A stretch of DNA of 64,000 bases from positions 9,424,001 through 9,488,000 of the forward strand of contig NW_020825288.1 of assembly GCF_003286085.1 (NCBI RefSeq), in the 5' to 3' direction. The translations under genes and the position numbers were made by a program. The stretch's first letter is position 1. The number at the start of each line of letters is the position of its first letter. The notes beneath the pieces were generated by a model. It saw only the letters and a program-made list of their open reading frames with translations, was not told the DNA's origin and did not search any database. Below are positions 37,735-50,400 of this stretch, one piece after another. The stretch comes from Drosophila persimilis. Lineage: Eukaryota > Arthropoda > Insecta > Diptera > Drosophilidae.

Positions 37735-38202
37735 CCTTCCCCCTCGTCGCCGTCGCCGTCTTCGCCTTCGAAATCGCTTGTTAGGATCTCGACTGGCCGT
37801 TTGTTTCGCGATTTGCGTAGCCAACCGAAAATTTTATGTGTTATGTTGGCGACTTTTGCAGTAGAGTTTGGCGTCTTGCAGTTGTTTCCTCGACCTTTGG
37901 TTAAGCTGCTGCTGCCGCTGCCGGTTGCGGTGCCGCCTATGCAGAGCTCCTCCTGCTCGGCTGCTGCTGCTGCTGTTGTCCTGCCGCTGCTCCTTTGCTG
38001 CTCCTCCAATGGCAACAAATGCTGATGGGATGGCGGATGCTTCTCTCTGTTCTGTATGCCCTGCTGTAGCTGCTGTTGCTGTTGCTGTTGCTGCTGCTGT
38101 TGCGCCTGTTGCTGTTGCAGTTGTTGCTGCTTCTGTTGCTGGGTGATGTTGATGGCGGTGTTGAAACGGTAGCGACTTATCTTGGCATCTATCAACGAGC
38201 GT
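37527..38202 (-). CDS. wdb: Possible N-terminal extension of a longer widerborst isoform
   Basis: The exon with the wdb start codon is open in the same frame upstream to about 38202, where TGTCCCCCCCAG could be an acceptor. The roughly 225 extra codons read like protein: a poly-Gln block near the upstream end, then KVANITHKIFGWLRKSRNKR, an acidic Asp/Glu/Gly run, Gly-Ala repeats and a Thr-rich segment running into MSSGGTF. There is no in-frame ATG in it, and the frame closes with TAA TGA above 38290, so an upstream exon would have to supply the start. Alternatively this is an open 5' UTR. Confidence 0.5.
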
Positions 38203-38823
38203 CTGGGGGGGACATCAAGTGTGTTGTCTGCTTTTTTGTTTGCTTTAAATTCGTTACAGTTGTATTTACACTGCCAGAAAACATGAGAATATATTCATTA
38301 GTTTCTCCCCTTGAAAACGTTTTAGAATCGCACTCACCTGTTTCTAGATTTACGTTCTGTTTGTTGCCACTTCTGCTGCTGCTGCTGCTGCTGCTTTCAG
38401 GTTCTTTGTTGCTGGAGGGATTGTTGCACTGTTGCGCCTTCTCTTGTGGTTAATACTCTCGCGTCTCGTCTTAGCTTCTAGGTTTTGCTGCTTCTGCTTC
38501 TGCTTCTGCTCCTGAATGGCACATCGATTTATGGTTTGAATCCTTCACATATTCCTCTGTCTCTCTCTCTCTGCGGACACTGGCCTTTTGCGCTCTTGGC
38601 TTTTGCTGCTGCTTGGTTATATTTTATGTGTTTTCCTTTTGATTTGGCATCACATGCACTGCAAATGGAAATACAGTAAACGGAATTGACATTAAAAGGC
38701 TTGTCGGATAGATAGCTGGGAGGAGGGGCGGGGAAAAACCACAAACCGAAAACCGAGGCAGAATTTTGATAAAAAATATAAAATATATGAAGGTTATATC
38801 TAATCGTAGCTCTTTTTTATTAC

Positions 38824-38824
<1 letters not shown>

Positions 38825-38881
<57 letters not shown>
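38825..38881. repeat. (TG)n microsatellite, about 28 units
   Basis: Longest pure dinucleotide run in the window, in the wdb upstream region. Confidence 0.95.
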
Positions 38882-38882
<1 letters not shown>

Positions 38883-39580
38883 CGGGGACTGTGATTTCTT
38901 TGTGCTGACAAATAAGAGATAACTGATAGGCGGATAAGGGGCCAGGGGCCCCAAGAAGAGGGAAGCACCGCCCGATGGGGTGGGGTTGCCAGGCGAATGC
39001 TTGGGCTTTTGAATGATTGACTGATGACTGGCCAGAATCCTGACAATTAACATGCCCCCTCTTGGAAGGGGGAAAACCATTCTGCCTCAGAGCCGCACCA
39101 TCCCTGCGGCAAATGGCTGAAGGAGCCGCACAATCCTTGTGGCAAATGGCAGCAGACGCCGCGGCGTTTAATTAAATTTACACATTCCATTTTGAATCTC
39201 ATTTAGGATGCCTTTCCCCCGGTAAAGCCATTGACCGGAAACACTAGTTAGGGGCGGCAGGCGGCTGTCTCTACGCGAAGGAAATGTAAAGCGGAAATGA
39301 AGCCAGAAATGAAGGACGCACCAGGAGCCACAGGAGGAGGCTTCATTTGCATGAACTTCAATTTTCCAGCGCAGTGGAGGAGAGGGGCACTCGGGAGGCA
39401 CACAAATTTGCGCACAAAAATGCAAGTCAAACACCTCGGATGCCATGCGAGCAGTCCATGGCCTGCAGTCAATTCCCAAGTGAAAAACATGTTAAACATG
39501 GCCCACACACACACAGAGACAGGAACCACAAGGCGTATGAGTGACAAACAGGTAAATGCGATCAAACTTGGCCAACAGCT

Positions 39581-39660
39581 GCCTGCCTGCCTGCCTGCCT
39601 GCCTGCCCGCCAGCCTGCCCGCCTGCCTGCCCGCCTGCCTGCCTGCCTGCCCGCCTGCTG
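39581..39660. repeat. (GCCT)n / (GCCC) tetranucleotide repeat
   Basis: About 20 units of GCCT with GCCC and GCCA variants, in non-coding DNA. It yields spurious LPACLPAC / GRQAGRQA frames. Confidence 0.9.
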
Positions 39661-40940
39661 CCGCTGCTGATGCGTGGGCGCGTCGCTACATCGAGTGTTT
39701 GTGTGTGTTGGCCAACCGGAACTGGCTGGAGAGAGGGGAGGGGTGGCATACACAGAAAAAGTTTGCCCAGCTGCCTTTTTTCCATACAGCGTTAAGGGGC
39801 GAGAGCAGGGTATATCCACGCGAGGCGAGGGTTTGTTCGATTCCCCTAAAGACCAGAACCTACCCCGTAAATACCTTCTCCAGCTGCAAAATATGATGGG
39901 CTCTTGCGAGCTTTCTTTCGTACTCGGTTTCTAAAGCAAAGAGTGAAATATCTGTAATTTCCTTAATTTCAAAGATACATTCTTTCTTTCTCGTAGCGTT
40001 TCATATAATGATATTATCCACCCATCTGCTAAAAATCATCACAATCAGACAATTTTTGAGGACTGTAAAATGTCAAAAGTACCTGCGGCTTCCACAATTT
40101 AAAAGATAAATGGCTTTTTTTAGTGGAGCTAACATTAAAAAAAAAAAACTATTATCTGTTCTACCTATTTTCCAAAAATCATTATAAAAAGATAATTATA
40201 AAATTCCAAAATATTACATAGTTTTTTTTAATTTTTACAATTGTTTGGTTATTTATTTTTTAAAATACATTTTTTTTTTAATTTGAATACAATTTTAAAA
40301 AAAAATTTAAAAAAACTATTAAAATTCTTGTTTGAAATTTTTTTTAATGTTTTTTGTGTTTTGTGTTAAAAACATTTTTTTTACATTTATTTTAAACAAA
40401 AATATCTAGTTTTTTGTTAAGATACAGATGTAAAAAAATCCTTACTATCCAAAATAGGTACAATAAAATATTGGGTATCTGAAAGTCGAACCCTGGGCAC
40501 CCCCCCTTTTGCGATTCACAATTGAATTGAATTTTCCACAGAATACATATACATTATGTACACATATATGTACATACATATACATATGTACATCGTACAC
40601 CTCATCAGCTTGTTTACACAGAAAAGTTGTGTGGCCGTTGGTTTTCGCAGTGTCTTTGGTTTAATTTATCTGAATAACCTTCGCCGTGGGAGGTCGAGCC
40701 CCTCTCCAAAACAAAACAACAAACAGAGGACCCCATCGTGGCATTAAATATATCGGATAGATCGGGAGAGATAGCGTCCATTCCATTCATTTATTCCATG
40801 ATATTTTATATAAAATGAAAGGTGGGAGGGGGAGGGGGAGGAGGGTGTGCCCAGCCCCGAGACAAATGACCAACAACAGCATCGGCATCGGCATGGACAT
40901 TGGCAGCGCGATGAATGGCTGACCATTAGGCCTGGGAGTG

Positions 40941-40958
40941 CCCCCCCCCCCCCCCCCC
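40941..40958. repeat. Poly-C run of 18
   Basis: A homopolymer of 18 C (G on the other strand), unusually long for fly DNA and prone to assembly error. Confidence 0.85.
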
Positions 40959-41089
40959 TTTAATGGGAGGGGGTGTCCCTGTGTGTGTGTGTGTGTGTGA
41001 CCTTATGACATTATTTACTCAACAGCAAAAACAACAATAAAACATTGTAGTGAGGGCCAAAAAAGTTCATCATAGAAGAAACAATAACC

Positions 41090-41170
41090 CAAGAGGAAAT
41101 GGCCGAGTCGCTGGATACCCTTGAAGCACAAAATGTTCCATAAACGAACGGATACATTCGTTTCGAATCA
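41090..41170 (-). repeat. Dispersed AACGAATGT/CCGTTCG repeat, copy 2
   Basis: The minus strand reads GAAACGAATGTATCCGTTCG, then TTTATGGAACATTTTG and AAGGGTATCC. It matches copy 1 at 31154-31240 over at least 40 bases. Confidence 0.6.
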
Positions 41171-43904
41171 CACAAACAGAGAGAGATTCGGGATATTTTG
41201 CAAGGGAACCACAAAAAAGGCATCAAAAGGGGGAAAAAACAGCTGTAACACGCAATCAGCTGTTTTTACGAATTATTGCCATTCACATGTGAACGTTGGG
41301 TAATGGATCTGTGATATTACAGACCAATGCCACATTTCTTTGGCTTTCCTTTGCTGATCGAAAATCAAACACCTTTCAAAAACCATAATACCCTGTGGCA
41401 CAGGGTGCTCTCGGCACAGGGCGGCGCCTCTCGCAATTTATAATGAGACAAGTTTTCGCCACTTTTTCACTCTCTTTCTCTATTCTCCTCTTCGCTTTTG
41501 TTTTGTTTTGCTTTGCTTTGTTTCGCTGTTGTTTTCGTGTTGGCATTTGTACGATTTTTCGCCGCTTAGAGTGGGCCACCACTCATCGTTTCGGCCAGGC
41601 CATCTAATGACTAAGCCACTCGCCTCGACCCTCGCCCCTCGACCCTCGGTCAAGCCGGGGGGGAAATTCTATTCCGTTTCCACACTTCATGCCACATGCC
41701 ACAGGGCGCTCTTCTTTCGTTCCTCTCTTCCTCTTGCTACGATGTATTCCGGACGCATGTCCATTGCGTGTCTTTTTTCTTCCTTTTTTTTCAAGACAAT
41801 CAATAAGCCACAAAACTGTTTCGAGACTTGTAAATGCTACCAACGATTGTCGTCAATTGTCGCTTTGTTTCGGTTTAATGTCGGGCCAAAACCCTGACCT
41901 ACACGTAACCCAATCTGCCCGTTGAAGACCAATTTTATCGATATCAATATCTTTAGCATTTCATATGTTAATGATATTTCCTCATTCAAGTGCCACAATC
42001 TTTATAGGGAACCCCTTTTAATGTACGTCTTTCTTTATTGATTGTTCCTTAAGTGTTCTCGGGACTGGCGTCAAGTGCAAATATTTAATGAATATGTTTC
42101 AATTGATAGCTGAATAGATATTTGCTCCGACAGCTGCTGTTTGGTGTCAATTGAGAATCAACTATTTGCTATTTCCACTCAAGTAAATGTAAATATACCA
42201 ACGTAGGTTGCATGGAAAGCTGATACGTATTTCTGTAGCGATAATCGTGGAAAAAAGACTAGAAAATAGGCAAAGGGAATGTATTCCTTACGATTTGGAG
42301 GCTTCGTCTAAACCTAGCTGTCATCGCTTCCATTAATCCCAGATTTGCTCCTCGAAAACCGACTCAAGCCAGCCGAAAATGCGGAGAACGCCCCGACCTC
42401 GTGAAAGCCCAAAACAACATTCAGGCGTGTGCATGACTCCTGTTCGAGACTGGAAGCGAGGCTCGTTCCCACGAATCCAAAAACAACATCGCTGCTCTAC
42501 TCGTATCACGCTGAATATTTTCCGTGGGTATTTCTTTTACAAAGAAAAGCCTGCGAAAGTGAAACCTCCTCACTTGCTTTTTTTAAATAAATATTCATTG
42601 CTTTTTATCATGTAAAAATATATTTATATTAGATTTTTCTTTGATTTTTCCAATGGGGTTTAATCATCTCAGAAATATTACATTTTTTGTGCCGCTTCAG
42701 TGAAATTTCTGTCGACATTTTCATCATATTTGCGACGGTTATTAGGTGAAAAGTCTAAGCTTTTTGCACGGGAAAAAGCAAAGCAATGATAATGTCCGCT
42801 TGAGAGATGATAAGGAACAAAGGTTCCGCCATCTAGCCCCTCGGTCCGCCTTGGGGAGGGAGGGGCGGCACGTGTGGCGGTAAAAATTGCGCACTGTTTT
42901 CATTTTCGCTTTCGCTGCGTACTTGAAACGTGTCTCAGGAACTGCATGCGGGGAAAATGCTGGAAAAACTACGCAGTAAACATCGCGCCGTTGTCCATGG
43001 GAGGAATCTCACACCCCAAACAGAAAATCCTCACACGACAAGGGGGCAAGGGGGGGAAAAAAGAGTTCATGGACGATTGAGAATTTCATTTCTCGTCAGC
43101 TGCAGCAGCAATGCGTGACTAGAATGGGTGGAAAATGCTTAAACAATTTTCACAGGAGGGACTCCGACTCCTCTCTCTTCCGATAAAATTACAAGCTGCC
43201 TTCCGTTGCGTGTCTCGTGCGAGAGAGAGCATCTCGTACAATCTCCATCATCCCATCATAATCTCGCATGCATGAAATTGATTTCCATTTCCACGCAGAG
43301 GCAACAATTATCGAGGAAAGCATTCCCTCATTCGATCGATGGAATTGTGGGCGGCACCGTACGGTCCTAATAGAATTTTCATCCAATGCGCACTGGAAAT
43401 TCAAAACCTTGACCTCCCTTGGGTCGTGTCCCTCCCTCCGCACCACCCCCTCTCCCTTTCTCCCTCTATGTGTGGTGGCTTTGTGGCTGTATTGATATCA
43501 TTAAATCAATCAAATCAGCATCCAGCCAGCGACATTGCATATGCATAGAGAGAGAGAGAGGTGGTGGAGAGAGGGGGGTGGGGGGGGGATGTGTGGCATG
43601 TATCTCATGGCACGTAGCACATCGCACATACCCACTGATATCCTTCCTTGAAGGCCCTTTTGCTATGCGGGGTTTTTTCGCGTTGGTAAATGATTCGATA
43701 TCTATCGATGGATATTACAATGCGACTCTGTGGTACCTTTGTCATCCCATGTTTCTAGGGGGCATAAAGCTAACAGAACTATGAATCTTTTCTCAAATAA
43801 ATTCGAGTTTATTTCATTCCGCGGACTGCCATCGACTACCGATAGTTACCGATAATACCAAACAACCAAACCAAAGATTTCCGTCGATGAAAAATCGCAT
43901 GGCA

Positions 43905-44140
43905 AAAGCATCGGTGAAAAATATATGGAAATATTTCTTTGAAATATATTTCCATTAAAGTTGATTTATCATTATTGAATATTTCGTTGGTGAAAAATTG
44001 CATTCGCTATCATTGAATTCTCCAAAAAGCATCGGCGAAACACTTATTGTGAAATATTTCTTTGAAATATATTCCCATTCTGGCATTGTATTGAATATTT
44101 TCTTGGTGAAAAATTTCTTTATTTCTCCAAAAATCATCGG
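43905..44140. repeat. Tandem duplication, unit about 115-120 bp
   Basis: Two diverged copies in direct order. Each has GCATCGG(T/C)GAAA, then GAAATATTTCTTTGAAATATATT, then TTGAATATTT and TTGGTGAAAAATT. A third partial start (AATCATCGGTGAAAAACG) follows at about 44127. Each unit contains a self-complementary GAAATATTTC segment. Confidence 0.8.
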
Positions 44141-44358
44141 TGAAAAACGCAACGTGCCACAGCAGCAGCTTTGAGTCTTTGCTGGGAAAAATGCGCCTTT
44201 TTTAATTTACATAAAGCTAAAGGAAATGGAACAATAAGTTTTATACGATTTTGTTGCATCCACAAGAAAGAGGCAGCAGTGGATGGGGGAGGATGGAGCT
44301 GCAACAGAAGCGAAAGTTTTTCGCCACACGAAAGTGCCTCTCGCGGCGCCGACTCTGC

Positions 44359-44391
<33 letters not shown>

Positions 44392-44418
44392 GTGTGCCCT
44401 CAAGGCAGGAGGCGCCAC

Positions 44419-44419
44419 G

Positions 44420-44454
<35 letters not shown>
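44419..44454. repeat. (CA)n microsatellite next to a (GCT)n run
   Basis: About 17 CA units; a (GCT)n run lies just before it at about 44357-44390. Confidence 0.9.
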
Positions 44455-44455
<1 letters not shown>

Positions 44456-44840
44456 CGAGGGAAAACACATTGTAAATGTCATGTGGGTGGATGGCAGAGG
44501 GGCAGAGTGGCGGAGAGTAGACGGTGGATCGGGTGGGTGGTCAAAAGTGGAAGATGGCGGCTGCTGCTTCTCCTCCCCTCCCCTCCCAACCCCTTTTCGG
44601 TTACATTTCATGCCCCACTCGTCGTTCCGTTGGCGTGCCTGCATTTTTTATTTGGTGCTTTTTTTTTTTTGCAGGCCCCACCAGACACCGAAAAGCCCCC
44701 TTTCTAACAAAATTATAAGATCTAGATTTCAATGGGAATTGGGTCACTCCTCCTGGGGGTAAATATTGCAAGTAAAATGAATTTTAAATATTTACAGCAC
44801 TCAGAGAGTCGCACAAGTCGAAAACAACAGCCCAAAGGAA

Positions 44841-44890
44841 GGGGGGGGAGGGGGACGGGAGGGGGACGGGAGGGGGACGGGAGGGGGAGG
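44841..44890. repeat. G-rich tandem repeat, unit AGGGGGACGGG
   Basis: Three to four copies of an 11-base unit with runs of four or more G. The plus strand could form a G-quadruplex. Confidence 0.8.
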
Positions 44891-45684
44891 CAACTGTCGG
44901 CAAAAAAAGTTGGCAGCTCGTTGGAAATTGTTGAAGTTTTCACAGTTAAATGGCAGGCCAAACTATCGATTGGTGTCCTGCCAATCCAAGAAACGATAGA
45001 GAGAGCAGGAGAGAGAGAGGAGGAGAGGGAGAGTGTATCCATTCGCTTATGGGAAATTTGCATTCAACGCATACGAATGGCATCCAGAATGAAATGAAGC
45101 CAACAAATGGAAGAAAGTAGAAAGAAAGCGGAATGGCATCCGCAGGACAGGGGGAAAATGGAATAAAAGGTGAGCAAAAGGGGGGATGGGGGGGGACGGA
45201 AACAAAAGAAAAGCAATTCAAGGACTTTTCCCCACCTTCGAGGGCTTAATGCTTTTTAGTAATTCACAATTGACAAGCAGAGGATTCAATTTATTGATAG
45301 GCACCACTTGACGCTGAACGCTGCCACACGTTGCTGCCACGTGCCACACCTGGACAGAGCCAAAGGGAGACCAGACCAGGCCACACCTTTCACCCCCTGG
45401 GAAATGTGACTGAAAAATATGTGGAAATGTAATCAACGCACGCAATGCGACAAATGAAAATAGAAATAACAAGATTCGAGGCATTTGGTACCCCCTACAG
45501 AAGCCTATATATATCTACATATGGAATATGTGTATCCCTGCTTTTGATCCGTCATCAAACCATTGGATCATGACCTTTTGGGATCATTAGGGCCATAGGA
45601 ATCGGAAATATGATGGGGGAAATAATTTGGCGTATATTTCTACGTGATTTTATTGTAAAATATCCCAAAACTCTTGTGGTTTCA

Positions 45685-45720
45685 GAGGAAACGAATGTGT
45701 AGCCGTTCGCTTATGGGGAA
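45685..45720 (+). repeat. Dispersed AACGAATGT/CCGTTCG repeat, copy 4
   Basis: GAAACGAATGTGTAGCCGTT then CGCTTATGGGGAAATTCGTAC, close to copies 1 and 2 in the opposite orientation. A shorter relative, GTATCCATTCGCTTATGGG, is at 45033-45060 (copy 3), and AAACGAATGTGGCCGTTCG is at 46861-46879 (copy 5). Confidence 0.6.
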
Positions 45721-47339
45721 ATTCGTACATTACACAATTGTGCCCAAGCGGACGAAGGATCTGTGTAAAGTGTCTCCCCAGAAACTCATCCTTCTCATCA
45801 TCCCCCCCGTTTTGCCAGGGATATACAAAGGATATTCTTAGTCATAACACACTGCTCCTGCAAAGGACACATGCAGGGGGACCAAGCAGTGGCAAAGCGG
45901 GGGCCCGCCGACATTTATGGGCCACCAAAAATAGAACCGACAACTGCAGAACATTCTACATCTATTTTTGGAGTGGCACACTCAAAGCCAGATTCAAATC
46001 CACAAACCCGATGCGACTACGTCAGAGAGGCGGTCGCCCCACCCACCCCCACCCACAGCCATTGACTGGCAACGCATTTTCCAGCAGCCGTGCAGAAGGG
46101 CAATTATAATTGCGGCTCCACGTGCGGATGTTGACGTCAGGAAAGAGCCAAGTGCGATGCAACACGGCTTGAAAATTGAACGATTTTCCATGTACACGTA
46201 TTTATGTTTAATTATTCAAAGTGGAATGCGTTCAGCGAGAGTGAAAATGGAAAGCTCTTCGCGAGAGAGAGAGGGAGAGAGAGAGGGGAAAGCCGTGAGT
46301 AAGTTTCCTTGGAAAACCCCAATGGGGTCAAGCAGCAATGTCGATGTGTGCTTTCCTCGTAAATGATTAAAGAAAAGCCGAGTGAGAGGCACTGGCAGGG
46401 GCAAAGAGCAGGTGAGGAGTGGTCCCGGTTCCCTGAAAGATTTGGCTAATGGAATGCCCGAAGAAGAGTTTCCCTTAATTGGCGGATATCGCCCATCTTC
46501 AAAGGAACTACTAACTAAAACCCTTGAAGCAGAGGTAATGGAAGAGAGTAACGGAATCAATTGGGTCACCCAAACACCCCACCCCCCTATGGTACAGCAT
46601 TCACAACATTTAATCGTTGATTCATCATCAAAAAGATGGTATTCGGGGCACTCTAGGTTCACTTCAAGAGAAGGTTAGACGATGGACCTGTTGTTTTTTT
46701 CTTAATTTTTAAAATTACAATAAAATTCCCTCCCGCAGGCGAATACTTAATATAATTACGAGTCGTTATGGGTTGTTGTTATTGTAATATCATCAATTAC
46801 TAAGCGTCCATAAGCGGCGGATTCACATGCAATCATGACACGTGAATGGCTTGCCATTCAAAACGAATGTGGCCGTTCGTTTAGGACAGCTTTGGACTAT
46901 CCCGCATGGAAAAGAGGCCCTTGGCCCTGCCTTGGTACTGGCCCCGAAGTGCCTAAACAGTTCTTATCGAGTGGCGGGGCTTTTTGGGAGAGTCGTCAAG
47001 TAAGAAACACACATCTGTCATAACATCTGTCTTCTAGGGTTTACATAACATTGGATGTAAGCTATTGTTGGTGTTGGCAGCAGAGGCAGAGCCACGCCAA
47101 GTGCCAATGGAAATGGAAAGTAGAAAGCCACAAAATTAGTTGACAACAGCCAAAGGCACAGCCACAGACACAGGCACAAAGCTAATTGCATCAGCCGACG
47201 ACTGTTATGTGCTGCTGCTGGCATTGGAGGGGGTGTAACAACACTTCTTTCCTTTTTTCCTCTTGGAATAAAGCCCCCAAAAGCCAAAGCCACAAAACAT
47301 ATGACGAAACCGTAAAACACACGAAAAGCAGACGAACCA

Positions 47340-47482
47340 AAACGCAGAGCAGAGAACGGAGCAGAGTAGAGAGCGGAGCAGAGAGGCAGAGCAGAGCAGC
47401 GGAGCAGAGAGGCAGAGCAGAGCAGCGGAGCAGAGAGCGCAGAGCAGAGCAGCGGAGCAGAGAGCGCAGAGCAGAGGGTGGA
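47340..47482. repeat. Minisatellite of GCAGAGCAGCGGAGCAGA-type units
   Basis: About 140 bases made of GAGCAGAG, GCGGAGCAGA and GGCAGAGCAG words in overlapping higher-order units of about 26 bases. Purine-rich plus strand, non-coding. Confidence 0.85.
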
Positions 47483-50400
47483 GCGGATAGGAGAACGGGA
47501 GATGAGACAAGACAACAGCAGTCACAACAATTTCCTCAATTTAATTAAATAATTAAGCGCTGAGACACGGTGCGTTGTCGGGTAGACACAACATTTTGAC
47601 TAATTAAAAAAAAAGAAAGACAAGACAAGAAAAGGAAACATAATATTGAGGCGAATTCTTATGCAAGTGGGAGGAATATTAAATAATATATCCACCCTAT
47701 TCTCCCCACAATCGGATCCTCGTATGAACACTATTTGCCCTCAAGACTGCTCGCCCGCCCAGCAGCAGCTTAGTTTCTTCCTTTTCTCGTTTTCCTCCTT
47801 CTCCCTGTTTCCATGCGCGCACAGACACGCACAAACACACGGCAAGCGAATGCAATGTCGCCCTCTCACTCTCTGTTACTCTCTTGCACACACCGCTATC
47901 GCCTGATCTTCTGTGAGAGAACCAAAGCTCTGTTTACACTACACCGCTTTTTCGGCTGTGGAGTTGCCCTGCATTCGGACAGAAAACCATGTAGTGTAAA
48001 CAGCGCTTAAGCTTTTTTCGGTCTGAAATAAAATAAACGCGAGGGGGAGGGGGAGATTATTTGTTGCGTTCTTTACTCGTTTACTTCTTTGGGTGAATGG
48101 GTATCCCAATAGTCTGGAGGTTCTATTTTCTGTTCGTCAGACGCCGCCTTTCAGTTCAATGATTTCATTTACCTATCGCGTCACCCACAGAGGTAGGTAT
48201 ATATGTATTATATACATGTATATAGGCAGCAGGTATTATATAGATTTACGTACTACTTTTTGTAAAATATATGCCACAATGCAAATTCAATGCCAAAGCA
48301 TGGAAAATTTTTTTATTGAAAAGCGCCCTGCCCACATCTCTCTTCTCTCCCTCTCTCTCTCTCTTTTCGCAATCTATTGGCTGTATTTTTTTCTTCTATT
48401 TTTTAATTAAGAGATTTTGAGCTGTGATAACCAGTCGGGGGGCTGTATGCCTCTGTGTGTGTGTGGGCGTGGCACCCATCTAATCAAAAATCAGCACAAA
48501 AATATGAATGTCGCATAAACAGTGAACTACAAAAAAAGACAATCAAGCGCAGAAAATAAGTAAAAATGTATCTCAGGTGAAAGATAAGATAGCCATATGG
48601 TAGGTGTTCTTGCCACCTGAAAAAACAAAAAAAAGAAACAAACAAACAGAGACGAGGAGAGGGAGGGGGAGAGGGGAGAGGGGAGAGGGAGACCAGTGGC
48701 TGTTGGCCCACCTGTGGGGTGGAGGTGCACTTGTTTCACTTCTCGGGCCCTCGCTGGTGGCTAAACAAGTGCTAATTATTAATTGTGCAATGTGCGATTT
48801 TATTTAATTGCTGCAGCTGTCTGTCTGTCGTACTGTTCCACCGAGTGTTTTTTCGTTTTTTATTGATTTAAAGGCCATGACGCCACTCGAGGAAACAAAA
48901 GGAACCCAACAGACGGGGGGAAGGGGGGGGCTCCCTAAATAGTCATTGAAATAATATTGAATCCAACCCATTCAAGGTCAAATGATTTCATGCACAGCTG
49001 TGGAATTTCCGTTTACCATATTCTGTATGCTATAAATAAACACTGAAAATAAATTAAGAACATTACAAAAATACATTGAACTGCACTTGAGACGACGACG
49101 ATGCCGCCGACGACGCACGGGTTTTCGCCACAGGATGCCACGCAGAAAAACGGAACACACCCCCTCCCTCCCCACGATTCCTCAACGGAAAGAAAAAATC
49201 AGCAAAAAGATTTTTCACTGGCACTCAAAATGTTCCCCCGCGTCTAAAATTATATTATGAGCGATGAAAAACGTCATTAATTGCGGCCAAAAGCAGAAGC
49301 AGCGGGAGAAAAGCGAAAGGAAAAGCTGAAAATTCGAGTATGTCTGGGACAGAAAATGTGAAATTATTTCTACAGTTTGTGGCAGTCGGAATGAATGTAC
49401 GAATAGTTTTCCTTAATGGTTTCTCAGGGGGGTTCTTCAAGAACTCTTACAGGAAGGAAACCACTTTTGAGGAACTGAAAACTGTGAGATGCTGGGAGGC
49501 CTTTTAACGTTCCACTGCCCCACCAGCAGCTGATTGTGCCACTCGTTAGCGAGACGTGCCAGAAATCTGGGGGCGTGGCGGGAGCAATCATCTAATTATA
49601 ACGAGATTAACATTTGCCCTCTACACTCAGATGTTTGTGAATTTAGCTCCATGTGAAAAATCGTGTATGTTTTCAGCTTTTTCCATCGACTGTTTCCGAG
49701 TTTCTACCAATATTACGAGTGTTTTTCATCTCTCTAACAAACAAGTAAACAGAATTTCGATTGAACAAACAGGAGTTCTATTCCCAGAGTGTTTCCGAAT
49801 TGAATATTTTCCAACAAATTGAAAGAACTTCTGCTGCAGATTAAATAAGACATTTTGAGCCAAGAACTTTGATAGATATTTGCAGAAAATTCAATGGAAA
49901 ATGCCAGGCAATGCTCATCGATGGCGAAAACATGGAGAAAACTCTGTGTAAATCAAGTCAATTGCAATGGAGTTTGCGCTTTATTTTTAGAGCAGACGAG
50001 GGGCTCCGGCTCCGGCTCCTCCTCCATCGCCCTTCTATAACGATGTAAACAGACGGGGAAAACACGAAGCAGGTGGAGAGACCCAGAGAAGGTCTTTCTG
50101 CTGTTCCATGTGGCATCTGCAATCCAAAGACAAACAGAATGAGTGGCAAAAAGTGAGGTCAGTTGTGTCAACCAAGAGAGAGAGGTGTATGGGGCATGGG
50201 GGGGAGCTTTAAACACGCTCTTTAACCGCTGCAGCCAGGCAGAAATTGTTGAAGTTGCAACCAAATGAACATCCGTGAGAGAAGGTGAACAGACGGCAAG
50301 CAGGTCGCCCCCGGGAGGAGATGGAGGTGGAGGAGAGGGACTTAATAGAGCTCCTCTTTGGAGAATGTGGAGCACTTTTCATATGTGGCTCCTCCCAAGG

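Noticed and set aside
40484..40500. GGGTATCTGAAAGTCGAAC, like the end of a DINE-1 element
   Set aside because: Similarity is limited to one short word, and the rest of the element is not visible in the AT-rich DNA beside it.
44171..44707. 178-codon frame with poly-Ala and His-Thr runs
   Set aside because: It arises from adjacent GCT and CA repeats and has no support.
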